Part shown: piece after piece, positions 1-8,319 of the stretch
Numbering within the stretch: position 1 is the first letter of the stretch
Layout of the letters: each line of letters begins with the position of its first letter
NCBI RefSeq assembly: GCF_026626665.1
Contig: NZ_JAPNKE010000002.1
Location: forward strand, 4,937,168-5,001,167
Direction: 5' to 3'
DNA: 64,000 nt
DNA from: Nannocystis pusilla
GTDB lineage: Bacteria > Myxococcota_A > Polyangia > Nannocystales > Nannocystaceae
Translations under genes and position numbers: made by a program
The notes under the pieces: generated by a model
Databases searched by the model: none
What the model saw: only the letters and a program-made list of their open reading frames with translations
Told to the model about the DNA's origin: nothing

Positions 1-1499
1 TGGTGGCCGCGCTGTTGCTCGCCAAACGCGGCCTGAAGGTGCGGGTGCTCGAGGAGAAGGACGTCGTCGGCGGCGCCGTCCGCACCGAGAAGCCGTTCGC
101 GCGCGCCCCGACCTGGCGATCTCGACCGGCGCCTACCTGCTCGGGCTCATGCAGCCCGAGCTGCTGCAGATCACCGGCGTCGACCTGCCGCTGCGGCGCC
201 GCGACCCGCACTACTTCCTGCCCACCACCGACGGCCGCTACTTGCTGCTCGGCAGCGACGCCGAGGAGACCCGGCGCCAGTACGCCGCCTTCTCGTCGGA
301 GGCCGACTGGCACGCCGACCAGGCCATGCAGGCCGAGCTCGCCCAGCTGCGCGACGACCTCGCGCCGTCGTGGTTCCACGAGCCGCTGTCGCTCGAGGAC
401 ACCGCCGAGCGCTACGTCCGCAGCTCGCTGCGCCAGGTCTTCGTCGACCTGTGCAAAAAGCCCGTCGGCGAGTACATCGACCGCTTCCCGTTCAAGAGCG
501 ACCTCATCCGGGCGATGTACGCCTCGACCGACGGCTTCACCGGCGTCTACGGCACCTGGGACACGCCCGGGACCGGCATGAACTTCCTCGTCCACAACAT
601 GTGCCGCCTGCCCGGCGCCGGCGGCACGTGGATGCTGGTCGAGGGCGGCATGGGCACCGTCTCGCAGAAGTTCGCCGCCGCCGCGCGGGCCGCCGGCGCG
701 GTCATCGACACCAGCAACGGGGTCAAGCAGATCCTGGTCGAGAACGGCACCGCCGTCGGCGTCCTCACCCACAAGGGCGAGGAGCTGCGCGCGCGTCGTC
801 CTCGTCGGCGCCGACCCGTTCCGCATGCGCGACATGGCCGGCCGCGACAACTTCCCGGCCGACTACAACACCCGCCTCGACTCGATGCGCCGCGACGGCA
901 CCTCGCTCAAGGTCAACCTCGCGCTCAAGGGCCTGCCGCAGTTCACCTGCCTGCCGGTCGACCGCGGCCAGTACGGCCCGACGATCCACCTCCTGCCCGA
1001 CGAGGAGGTCGTGATCCGCAGCTTCGGCGAGGCCTTCCGCGCGGTCCAGGCCGGCCAGCTGCCCGACCTCCCGGTCATCGACTGGTACATCCACACCACC
1101 GTCGACCCGACCATGCGCGACAAGGACGGCCACCACAACTCGGCCCTGTTCGTGTCGTGGGTGCCCTACGAGCTGGCCGGCACCACCTGGGAGCAGGAGG
1201 AGAGCCGCTACGTCAAGCACCTGCTGTCGATCTGCGACCGCTTCGCCCCCGGCACCAGCGACCTGGTGGTCGACACCTTCGTCCTCCACCCCAAGAAGAT
1301 CGAGCAGCACTTCGGCATCACCCGCGGCCACATCCTCCACGTCGACAACACCTACGGCTTCGACCAGCGCGTGCCCTACCGCCAGCCGATCGCCGGCCTC
1401 TACGCCGCGTCCGCCGGCACCCACCCGGGCGGCGGCGTGATCGGCTGCGGCGGCCACAACGCCGCCATGGCCGCGCTCAAGGACCTCGGCCTCGGCTGA
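1..1499 (+). CDS. PYROXD2-like FAD-dependent oxidoreductase, 5' truncated, two frameshifts
   Basis: The encoded protein resembles the phytoene-desaturase/PYROXD2 branch of FAD amine-oxidase-fold flavoproteins. The window edge removes the start and the Gly-rich FAD motif. What remains begins with the end of the Rossmann region (KRGLKVRVLEEKDVVGGAVRTE) in one frame. It continues from about position 110 in a second frame (MQPELLQITGVDLPL) and from about 800 in a third, ending with the C-terminal FAD motif AASAGTHPGGGVIGCGGHNA. The breaks at about 107 and 795 lie in a C run and a GC-dinucleotide run, so sequencing error is the simplest explanation; a true pseudogene cannot be excluded. The substrate is unknown. 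The stop is at 1497-1499, just before a cluster of palindromic repeats. Confidence 0.75.
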
Positions 1500-1502
1500 G
1501 GC

Positions 1503-1558
1503 GCCTGTCCTCACGGGCATGCCCGAGAGGTCATGTGCGAAGAGGCATGTCCACCAGG
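1503..1558. repeat. Palindromic repeat cluster, left half of intron-split copy
   Basis: Three variants of the dispersed GACATGTCC-type palindrome lie directly after the oxidoreductase stop: CCTGTCCTCACGGGCATGCC, a GGTCATGTGCGA segment and GAGGCATGTCCACCAGG. The last is only half of an inverted repeat. Its other arm begins at 3528, on the far side of the group II intron. With the intron removed, GGCATGTCC-ACCA-GGACATGCC is restored perfectly. Confidence 0.85.
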
Positions 1559-1645
1559 GTCGGGTAGAGAGGGCCGCGAGGTTCACCGAGTCTTGCCGAG
1601 CGCTCTGGTCGCTCGGATAGGTCTCCTCGCGGTCCTCCCCCCACG

Positions 1646-1678
1646 GATCCGGACGTGCAGATTTCCCGCATCCGGCTC
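1646..1678 (-). ncRNA. Group II intron domain V
   Basis: The minus strand reads GAGCCGGATGCGG, then GAAATCT, then GCACGTCCGGATC. This is a hairpin of domain V length (about 34 nt) with the catalytic AGC triad in GAGC and an internal bulge. It lies 7 nt downstream of the RT stop codon, as expected in bacterial group II introns. Confidence 0.85.
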
Positions 1679-1684
1679 TTCTTG

Positions 1685-3021
1685 TCAGAGGTTCGCTGAG
1701 CGGTACACGGAGTGCACGACGCGTGGCAGTGGGAGTGGGAACCTGGCCAGGATGGTCTTGGAGAAGCGCGCCGCGGAGAGTCTCCGTTGCGAGCGTCGCC
1801 TCAGACTCTTCCACCAGGCGAGCTCGACCCAGTATCGCAGCCTGCGAAGAGCACGGAAGTTGCCCGTGATCCCGTAGTACTGGTCGTGTCCGCGGAGCTT
1901 CGCCGCGAGTATCTTCGCCTGATAGGCCACGGGTGCGTGGAGATGCTGGCGACACCAGTCGGTGATCGCTCGCACCGCCCGCGTGAAGCGCGACCGCATC
2001 GTACTGCGCAGCACGGCCCACCCGCCTCTTAGCGTCTTCGCCCACGTGTGGGTGAAGCCCAAGAAGTCGAACGAGCGCGACTGACCCGGTCCGCTTCTCG
2101 GCGCTTCGTCGCCGCGAGGGCGCTCGAATCGCAGCAAGCGAGTCTTCTCCGGATGCAGGCGCAGGTTGTACTGCTCGAATCGCTTCGGCAGCACGGCCTG
2201 CACTCTCCTCGCGTCGTCCTCGTGCTCGAAGCAGATGACGAAGTCATCGGCGTAGCGGATGAGGAACGCCTCGCCACGCATGCGCGGCAGCACGTCTTCG
2301 ACCCACCATCGGTCGAGCACTTCATGCAGGTAGATGTTCGCCAGCAGCGGCGAGATCACGCCCCCTTGCGGCGTGCCCGCCTCGGACCGTCTCACGACGC
2401 CGCCCTCGAGCACACCCGCGTTCAGCCACTTGCCGACGAGGCGTACGATCACCCCGTCGCTCACCCTCTTGCTCAGCAAGTCCCGGCAGACCTGATGATC
2501 GAGCGTGTCGAAGAAGCTCTGGACGTCGACGTCCAGCACCCAACCGATCCGCTTGTTCATCAGGCCCCGCCACAACGCCTCCAACGCTTGATGCGCGGAG
2601 CGCCCGGACGGAAGCCGTACGAGAAGTCGTAGAACTCCGTCTCGTAGAGCGGCTCCAGCACCATCGCCACCGCGCGCTGCAGGACCTTGTCCTCGTGCGT
2701 CGGGATCCCGAGCGGCCGCGTCTTGCCGTCGCCCTTCGGGATCTCCACGCGCCGCACCGGCGGGGCCCTGTACAGCCCCGTCTTCGCGGACCCGAGCAGG
2801 CGCTCGAGGTTTCCCTCGAGGTCGCGCTCGTACGCCTCCGCGGTCACGCCGTCGACCCCGGGTGCCGCATCCTTGCGCGTCATCCGATGGGCCTCCGTCA
2901 GCCACTCGATGTCGATGTGGTGCGCCAGCGTCCTCAGCGCCGTCCCGGGCATCTGCTGCGCAAGCTTCGCTATCCGATCTTGTTTCGTTGAGATGTTGGT
3001 GGGTTTCGGTGTTCCCGACAT
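1685..3021 (-). pseudogene. ltrA: Group II intron reverse transcriptase/maturase, one frameshift
   Basis: The RT-maturase would splice the intron and reverse-transcribe it. The start ATG at 3021 follows the strong ribosome-binding site GAGGGAAAG. The first frame carries RT0-2 signatures ([47 protein letters not shown]). At about 2603 the frame breaks in a GGGCGC run. The second frame continues with [44 protein letters not shown] and the catalytic RYADDFVICFE. It ends with the thumb and a group II maturase-like tail finishing HSVYRSANL, with no HNH endonuclease domain. One missing base would rejoin the frames, so this is either a recently inactivated RT or an assembly error. Domain V next to the stop rules out a retron or DGR reverse transcriptase. 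Confidence 0.88.
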
Positions 3022-3527
3022 CTTTCCCTCCTCGGTTCTCTGACAAGGCGCCCCCTTCCCTCCGCCGGGTCCTCGCGGGTCGAGTTCCCCGGCCTCCTCG
3101 GTACTACGAGGCGCTCCGACTCCCTGCTGCCCTTCCACGCGCGCTTCGGTTCGCCCTCGCGTCGCATGTACCACCTGTCCGTGGAGACAGCAGGGCCTCC
3201 CAAGTTCCTGGGTGACCCCCTTGCACACGTGCCGTGTTCCACGACCCCGGAGGAGTCCTCGGGAACGACCGAGCCTTCAGCCCGAGGATGTTGCCTTCCG
3301 CCGCATGTAGAGCGTCGGCCTCCTCGACTTTCAGAACCTTTCGAGGCTGATTCCACGGCCCACGTGCTCCCTGTGTACGCTTCGCGTTTCCGTCTCCGGA
3401 TCCCGCGCAACACTCGGTTCCGGCCGGGACTCGGCCTTGCCGGACGAGGGCAGGTCCCCTCGCACAGGGTCACTCTCAAAGGTTTCTGCTTCCTTGCTTC
3501 CTCCTTCGCCAGGCTTCCTTGGCGCAC

Positions 3528-3553
3528 ACATGCCCCTTCGTGCATATGTGAGC
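3528..3553. repeat. Palindromic repeat, right half of intron-split copy
   Basis: ACATGCCCCTTCGTGCATAT is the continuation of the repeat interrupted at 1558. With the left half it forms GCGAAGAGGCATGTCC-ACCA-GGACATGCCCCTTCGTGC, a long imperfect hairpin with a perfect 9-bp core. Confidence 0.85.
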
Positions 3554-3609
3554 CCGCCTCGCGGCGCCCGCCCGGCCCGGGCGCTCCCCGGGCCGCTCTG
3601 CCTGCGCGG

Positions 3610-4016
3610 TCAGCCGAGCTCGGCGATCCCTCCGGGCAAGCCCAGGGCCTTGAACAGGTCGGCCAGCTTCTTCGCCGGGATGCGCTTGGCGGCCGCCGCC
3701 TCGACGCGCGTCATGGCGAACGCGAACGCGTCGAGGTCGTCGAAGCCGCGCCGCGGGTCGAACCGACCCTCCTCGTGCTCGTAGCCGAGGACGCGGCCGG
3801 TGGTCGTGTCGAGCAGGTGCATGTTGCCGGAGCCGTCGGCGGACAGGCCGACGTAGCGCTCGTCGCTCGCGCCGGCCAGCGCGTTGCGGACGCAGTCGAA
3901 GCCGTACGTGCCCGACACGTCGAAGCGCAGGCCGAGCCACGGGAAAGCTCGGAGTCACCGGCGTAGGTGGCCGAGGCGGGGACGTCCGCGGGACGTGGCG
4001 GAGTCGCGGTGGTCAT
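3610..4016 (-). CDS. Small hypothetical protein, weakly SUKH/SMI1-like, one frameshift
   Basis: An intact 102-residue segment ends at 3610 and contains GLSADGSGNMHLLDTTTGRV, EHEEGRFDPRRGFDDLDAF and a helical tail. The 'residue-of-interest, D-x-x-T-G-x-V, H-E, FDDLDAFA' layout recalls the C-terminal half of SMI1/KNR4 (SUKH) proteins, which are often immunity proteins. This is only a resemblance. The likely N-terminus MTTATPPRPADVP starts at 4016 in another frame and joins through a one-base shift near 3945, where FPWLGLRFDVSGTY begins. No toxin gene is visible alongside, so an immunity role is not supported by context. Confidence 0.5.
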
Positions 4017-4437
4017 GGCCGGCGCCATTACCACGCTCGCGTCAGCACGGCGACGTGCTGCGCCGCGTCGACGGCGCTCCGCTCGAGTCCGTGGAGTCGT
4101 GGCCCGCCGTCCTGCAGGCCCTGCCGCAGCGGGATCGCATCTCGCCCGACCGCGAACGCGGCCGCCGACCCTGACGATCACGGTGACTCGAGCGCGCCGA
4201 GGTACCTGTCCGCAGGGACATGTCACCGGCACCGCTGGCCGCCCGGGCAGCGACCGCGGACCGCCCTGCGGCTCTCACCGCAGGTCTCACCCGATCTCGG
4301 CTGGCCGCAGCCCGGCGCGACCGCGCGACAGCCCCGCATCCGTCCGCGCGACCGCCCCCGCGGCCATCCCGCGCCGCGCCGTGGGCGCGCCGCATTTTTC
4401 GTGACACACTTCGCCTCGCAGCCTGCACCCCCGCGAC
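4017..4437. other. Intergenic stretch without a convincing gene
   Basis: This 421-bp region lies between the divergent small protein and the sigma factor. The only clear structure is a copy of the dispersed palindrome at 4203-4224 (CCTGTCCGCAGGGACATG). Open frames here are G/C-biased shadows without recognisable domains. It should hold the promoter of the sigma factor, but no confident -35/-10 pair was identified. Confidence 0.5.
4203..4224. repeat. Dispersed palindrome copy
   Basis: ACCTGTCC-GCA-GGGACATGT forms a hairpin of the dispersed family, with TGTCC pairing GGACA. It is intergenic, about 210 bp upstream of the sigma factor start. Confidence 0.7.
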
Positions 4438-5076
4438 ATGCCCACCTCCCGGCCTGCCCCGCCCGTCGAGACGCTGCTCGCGTTGATGCAGAGCGGCGAC
4501 CTGCGCGCGCTCGACCACCTCGCGCGGGCCTACGGCGAGCGCCTGCTCGCGGTCGCGCGGCGGCGCTGCGACCTGCCCGAGGACGCCGAGGACGCCGTGC
4601 AGCAGGCCCTGCTCGCGGCCGGCGCGGCGATGACCGGCTATCGCGGCGAGGGCTCGCCGCTGGCGTGGCTGTCGACCCTGGTGACCCGCACCTGCTGGCG
4701 CCTCAACCGCAAGGCCACGCGGACCGCCGACGTCGCCGACGTCCCCTGCACCTGCGACGACCCGGCCGAGGTCGCAGAGCGGCGCGAGCTCGGCGCGACC
4801 CTCGGCGACGCGCTCATGACCCTGTCGCGCACCGATCGCCTGGCCTTCCTGCTCGCCGCCGAGGGCTGCAGCAGCGTCGAGATCGCCGAGCGCTTCTCGC
4901 TCACGCACGACGCCGTCCGCAGCCGCCTCAAGCGCGCCCGCAAGGTCCTGCGCGCCGCCCTCGAAGCGCGTGACACACTCCCCGCCCCGCGGCGCACTGC
5001 ATCGGCGAGTCCCACGAAAGGAACGCTCCCCGATGACGACCTCGCCCAGTTCTTCGCGCCCGCGCCGCACCGATGA
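4438..5076 (+). CDS. ECF-type RNA polymerase sigma factor
   Basis: This 212-residue protein has the ECF two-domain layout. Region 2 spans about residues 10-95 and includes FRGEG-like GYRGEGSPLAWLSTLVTRTCWRLNRK, here split as GYRGEGSPLAWL and STLVTRTCWRLNRK. A region 4 helix-turn-helix at about 130-180 contains SSVEIAERFSLTHDAVRSR followed by LKRARKVLRAAL. It would direct RNA polymerase to a small promoter set. A CTCDD segment lies between the domains, but no separate anti-sigma gene is seen. The 3' end overlaps the thioredoxin gene by 44 bp, implying coupled expression and suggesting a redox-linked regulon (inference). The C-terminal tail, about 30 residues, is low complexity. Confidence 0.85.
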   Translation: MPTSRPAPPVETLLALMQSGDLRALDHLARAYGERLLAVARRRCDLPEDAEDAVQQALLAAGAAMTGYRGEGSPLAWLSTLVTRTCWRLNRKATRTADVADVPCTCDDPAEVAERRELGATLGDALMTLSRTDRLAFLLAAEGCSSVEIAERFSLTHDAVRSRLKRARKVLRAALEARDTLPAPRRTASASPTKGTLPDDDLAQFFAPAPHR

Positions 5077-5362
5077 CGCCTCGTTCGCCGCCGACCTCGC
5101 GGCCTCGCCCCTCGTCCTCGTCAAGTTCTCCGGCGCCTGGTGCCCGCCCTGCCGCGCCCTCCAGCCGACCCTCGACGCCATCGCCCGCGACCGCAGCGAC
5201 CTGTCGGTGTTCGACGTCGACGTCGACGCCAGCCACGCCCTCGCCGAGCAGTTCGGCGTGCGCAGCATCCCGACCCTGGTCGCCTTCCGCGACGGCAAGC
5301 CGATCGGCCAGCTCGTCGGCAACCAGCCGCGCGCGCGCATCGAGGCGCTCCTGCGCCCCTGA
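5033..5362 (+). CDS. Thioredoxin-like protein
   Basis: This 109-residue thioredoxin-fold protein reduces disulfides in the cytoplasm; no signal peptide is seen. The active-site motif WCPPC lies in SGAWCPPCRALQPTLDAIA, followed by the conserved cis-proline segment VRSIPTLVAFRDGKPI. WCPPC rather than WCGPC suggests a somewhat altered redox potential. The start at 5033 was chosen because AAAGGAA lies upstream and the longer frame adds only unconserved residues. The gene overlaps the end of the sigma factor gene by 44 bp in a different frame, so the two are probably co-transcribed. Confidence 0.88.
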   Translation: MTTSPSSSRPRRTDDASFAADLAASPLVLVKFSGAWCPPCRALQPTLDAIARDRSDLSVFDVDVDASHALAEQFGVRSIPTLVAFRDGKPIGQLVGNQPRARIEALLRP

Positions 5363-5415
5363 GTCCGGCCCGCCCGCCGCCGCTCGCAGGTCGAGCGGCG
5401 CCGTGATCGCTTGCC

Positions 5416-5472
5416 TATGAGACATGCCCCCATGAACATGTTTTCATGGACATGTACGTTGGAGCATGTCGC
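5416..5472. repeat. Palindromic repeat cluster overlapping the Rrf2 gene end
   Basis: The cluster contains GAGACATGCCCCCATG, GAACATGTTTTCATGGACATG and GGAGCATGTC, which are degenerate copies of the dispersed family. The last half-site lies inside the Rrf2 reading frame and supplies its final codons (SDMLQRTCP), so the repeat appears to have extended or replaced the native C-terminus. Confidence 0.75.
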
Positions 5473-6046
5473 TAACGCCATCAGGCGCCCGTCGAGCTGT
5501 CTTCGAGGCCGAGCACCGCGGTCGCGAGCGCCGAAGCGTCGCGCGCTCCCGGCTCACGCCCGGCGCGCGCGCGGCCGCCTTGGCCTTCGCGCCCTTCTTC
5601 TTGTGGTGCGAGCACGGCCCGCCGCGCCGCTCGAGCTCGTCGAGCTCGCCGGCCAGGGTGCGCCCCGCCAGCACCTTCAGCGTCGCCGCCTCGAGCTCGT
5701 GCGACAGCTCCTCGAACATCACCTCCATGTTGGAGGTGACCACGCAGCGGTGCGGGAGGTCGGAGCGGCCGGCGAACAGGCCGCGCTCGCCGAGCACCGC
5801 GAGGTAGACGTCGCGCAGGGTGATCTCGCGGGCCGGGCGTTGCAGGCGCGAGCCGCCCTTGACCCCCATGGTCGTGACGATGAGGCCCGCCGCCGCCAGC
5901 GAGGCGAGCAGCTTGCGGATCAGCGACGGGTTGGTGACGAGCCCGCCGGCCAGCTCCGACGACGACAGCAACCCCGCGCCCTCGCGCTCGGCGAGCGCCA
6001 GCATCAGCATCAGCTGCAGCGCGGAGGCGAACCGCACGTCCACCAT
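5444..6046 (-). CDS. Rrf2-family transcriptional regulator
   Basis: The first 140 residues match Rrf2 proteins: a winged helix-turn-helix with SSSELAGGLVTNPSLIRKLL, then the wing GLIVTTMGVKGGSRLQRPA and a dimerisation helix. The Cys triplet that binds the [2Fe-2S] cluster in IscR/NsrR is absent; only scattered Cys occur (PHRCVV, GPCSHH), so this is probably a cluster-free, DUF24/YwnA-like member. The final ~45 residues are basic and low complexity and run into a palindromic repeat, so the native protein may have been shorter. It follows the Old Yellow Enzyme gene by 25 bp on the same strand and likely regulates this redox cluster (inference). Confidence 0.85.
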   Translation of the reverse strand: MVDVRFASALQLMLMLALAEREGAGLLSSSELAGGLVTNPSLIRKLLASLAAAGLIVTTMGVKGGSRLQRPAREITLRDVYLAVLGERGLFAGRSDLPHRCVVTSNMEVMFEELSHELEAATLKVLAGRTLAGELDELERRGGPCSHHKKKGAKAKAAARAPGVSRERATLRRSRPRCSASKTARRAPDGVSDMLQRTCP

Positions 6047-6071
6047 GCCGCGAGGTGTACCACGCGGACCC

Positions 6072-7117
6072 TCAGCCCGGTAGGCGCGGATAGTCGGTGA
6101 AGCCGGCCGCGCCCGGCGTGTAGAACGTCGCCCGATCGGGAGGGTTCAGCGCCGCACGCGCGGCGAAGCGGGCCGGCAGATCGGGGTTGGCGATGAACAG
6201 CCGCCCGAACACCGCGCCGTCGATCTGCCCCTCCTTCAGCAGCACCTCCGCCTCGGCCTGCGTCAGGTCGCCGGCGCCGAGCAGCGTGCCGCGGTAGTGC
6301 GGGCGCAGCTCGCGAACGACAGCCCCGGACCGCTGCCGCGCCCGCGGTCGTCGGCGGTCGTGCGCGTCACGTGGACGTAGGCCAGCTCGCGCGCCGACAG
6401 CTCGCGCAAGATCGCCGGGAACTCGTCGCGCGCCGCCGGATCGGGCGCCCCGTCGACCATCGCGCTCGGCGACAGCTTGAGCCCCACCCGCCCCGCGCCG
6501 ACCACCGCCTGCAGCCGATCGAGCAGCTCCTGCAGCAGCCGCAGCCGGCCCGCGAGCGACCCGCCGTATTCGTCGGTGCGGGCGTTGGTGGCCGAGCGGA
6601 GGAAGCGGTCGAACAGGTTGCCGCTGCTCGCGTGCATCTCGATCATGTCGAAGCCCGCGTCGTTCACCACCCGCGCGGCCCGCTCGAACGCCGCGATCGT
6701 CGCCGCGATGTCGGCGGGCGCCAGCATCGCCGGCCGCACCTCGTCGGTGACCCCCCACCACGGCGGCGCGTCGGGCCGCTCGGGGCGCGGCAGCCCGACG
6801 TCCCACAGCTGCGCGGCGATCCGCCCGCCCGCCGCGTGAACCCGCCGGACCACCCGGGCCCACCCGGCCTGCTGCGCCGGCGAGAAGATCGCCGTGATGT
6901 CGGGGAAGCCGGCCCCGTACGGCCGCACCGCGATCGCCTCGGAGATGATGAGCCCGGCTCCTGCCCGCTGCTCGTAGTACTCGGCCACCAGCTCGGTCGG
7001 CGCCAGCCCGGCGTCGGCGCGCAGCCGGGTCATCGGCGCCATGACGACCCGGTTCGGCAGCGTCAGGGCGCCGAGCCGCAGGGGAGAGAGCAGCACGGAA
7101 TCGACGTGTTCGTCCAT
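6072..7117 (-). CDS. Old Yellow Enzyme family NADH:flavin oxidoreductase, one frameshift
   Basis: An FMN-dependent ene-reductase-like TIM barrel of about 345 residues. Family signatures are present: LGALTLPNRVVMAPMTRLRA at the start, RPYGAGFPD, AQLWDVGLPRPE, FLRSATNARTDEYGGSLAGR, and after the break RELRPHYRGTLLGAGDLT and GAVFGRLFIANPDLPARF. The usual substrate-binding H-x-x-N/H pair reads HASS here, losing the second residue, and the common W-H-V-G reads WDVG, so substrate range may be unusual. The frame shifts near 6322 in a run of C/G. It is transcribed with the downstream Rrf2 gene and divergently from the F420-reductase-like gene. Confidence 0.85.
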
Positions 7118-7297
7118 ATGTATTCCTGACTAGTTCAGTTCACCTTTAAGTGCAAGCATCATAAGAACACTTCTCATTGCGCGCGACCGCTCGCCCGCCC
7201 GCGGACCTCGCGTTGCGATCCACAGAAATAGTACTATAAGAGATACAGTTAACCGCCCGGCGCGCAGCGGCGCCGGCACGACCCTCAGGAGCCCAGC
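7118..7297. promoter_or_regulatory. Divergent AT-rich promoter region
   Basis: This 180-bp gap between divergent OYE and dehydrogenase genes is strikingly AT-rich for the window. It contains AGTTCAGTTCACCTTTAAGT on the OYE side and AGTACTATAAGAGATACAGT about 60 bp before the plus-strand start. TATAAG is a plausible -10 element for the rightward gene. The likely regulator is the Rrf2 protein, but no clear palindrome could be assigned to it. Confidence 0.55.
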
Positions 7298-8026
7298 ATG
7301 GACATCGGCATCATCGGTTCAGGACACATCGGCGGCACCCTCACCCGGCGGCTGTCCGCGCTCGGGCACCGCGTCACGGTCGCCAACTCGCGCGGCCCCG
7401 CCAGCCTGGCCGCGCTCGCGGCCGAGACCGGCGCCACCGCGGGCACCGTGCAGCAGGCCGCCCGCGCGCGCGACCTCGTGGTCGTCACCATCCCGCAGAA
7501 GGCGATCCCCAGCCTCCCGCGCGACCTGTTCGCCGCCACCCCGGCGAGCAACGTCGTGGTCGACACCGGCAACTACTACCCCGAGCTGCGCGACGGCCAG
7601 ATCGCCGAGCTCGACGCCGGGCTGAACGACAGCGAGTGGGTGGCGCGCCACCTCGGCCGGCCGGTGCTCAAGGCCTTCAACAACGTCGTGGCCCGCACCC
7701 TCGCGCGCGGCGGCCTGCCGGCGGGCGCGCCCGGGCGGATCGCGCTGTCGGTCGCCGGCGACGACGTCGCGGCCAAGCAGAAGGTCCTGCAACTGTTCGA
7801 CGCCCTCGGCTTCGACGGCGTCGACGCCGGCACCCTCGCCGACTCGTGGCGGCAGCAGGTCGGCGCCCCCGCCTACTGCCACGACCTCGACGCCGCCGCG
7901 CTGCGGGCCGCGCTCGCGGCCGCCGAGCGCGACAAGGTCGCCGACTACCGCCGCGAGGGCGAGGCGATGGTGATGCGCCTCATCGCCGAGGCCGGCGGCA
8001 ACCTCGACGCCCTCGCCGCGCCCTGA
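7298..8026 (+). CDS. NADPH-dependent F420 reductase-like oxidoreductase
   Basis: This 242-residue protein has an N-terminal dinucleotide-binding Rossmann fold (MDIGIIGSGHIGGTLTRRL) with ANSRGP following the second strand, typical of NADP-binding COG2085 proteins. LKAFNNVVARTLA and DDVAAKQKVLQLFDALGFD are also typical of that family. F420 use is not proven: many bacterial members act on other electron carriers. The C-terminal helices DKVADYRREGEAMVMRLIAE close the domain. It is divergent from the OYE gene, so the three redox genes likely form one regulon. The ATG follows a CAGGAG ribosome-binding site. Confidence 0.82.
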   Translation: MDIGIIGSGHIGGTLTRRLSALGHRVTVANSRGPASLAALAAETGATAGTVQQAARARDLVVVTIPQKAIPSLPRDLFAATPASNVVVDTGNYYPELRDGQIAELDAGLNDSEWVARHLGRPVLKAFNNVVARTLARGGLPAGAPGRIALSVAGDDVAAKQKVLQLFDALGFDGVDAGTLADSWRQQVGAPAYCHDLDAAALRAALAAAERDKVADYRREGEAMVMRLIAEAGGNLDALAAP

Positions 8027-8135
8027 CGCCGAGCCCCTCGCGTCGGGCCCACCGCGCGACGCGACGCTCGCTCTCGCCACCCGGGCGCCCCCGACAGCGA
8101 AGTCCAGCTCACGAACTCCGCCGCCACGCCGAGCG

Positions 8136-8184
8136 CTCTTGCCTTCGGGACATGCCCTCCAAAACATGCTCTAAAAGACATGCC
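8136..8184. repeat. Palindromic repeat cluster
   Basis: CTTGCCTTCGGGACATGCCC, AAAACATGCTCTAAAAGACATGCC: two or three degenerate copies of the dispersed palindrome in the gap after the dehydrogenase gene. No gene covers them. Confidence 0.75.
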
Positions 8185-8319
8185 ACGAAGCCCCTGCGAG
8201 CGCGGCGCGACGTCGCCCCCGCCAGGACAGACGCGTCATGACGCATCGCACCGGCGGCCGCGCCCGCGCGCCTCGCCCGGGACGCGGCGCGTGGCACGTG
8301 CCGTGCACGAGGCCCGGGC

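Larger units (their letters stand above)
1559..3527 (-). mobile_element. Group II intron (about 1969 nt) with encoded reverse transcriptase
   Basis: On the minus strand the element begins at 3527 with GTGCGCC, matching the group II 5' consensus GUGYG, and ends at 1559 with CTACCCGAC, matching the AY 3' end. Near the 3' end is a domain V-like 33-nt hairpin (1646-1678), followed by a domain VI-like helix in which GGACCGCGAGG pairs with CCTCGCGGCCC. Positions 3022-3527 carry no gene and should form ribozyme domains I-IV. The boundaries are supported independently: joining 1558 to 3528 rebuilds a perfect 9-bp inverted repeat with a 4-nt loop, so the intron sits inside a dispersed palindrome. Intron subclass and EBS/IBS pairings were not determined. 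The RT is frameshifted, so mobility would need help in trans unless the shift is an error. Confidence 0.9.

Noticed and set aside
1685-3021. RT as retron or diversity-generating element
   Set aside because: Domain V next to the stop, GTGCG/AY ends and maturase-type tail identify a group II intron; no template repeat or msr/msd seen.
3610-4016. Confident SUKH immunity protein
   Set aside because: Only partial motif resemblance and no adjacent toxin gene; kept as hypothetical.
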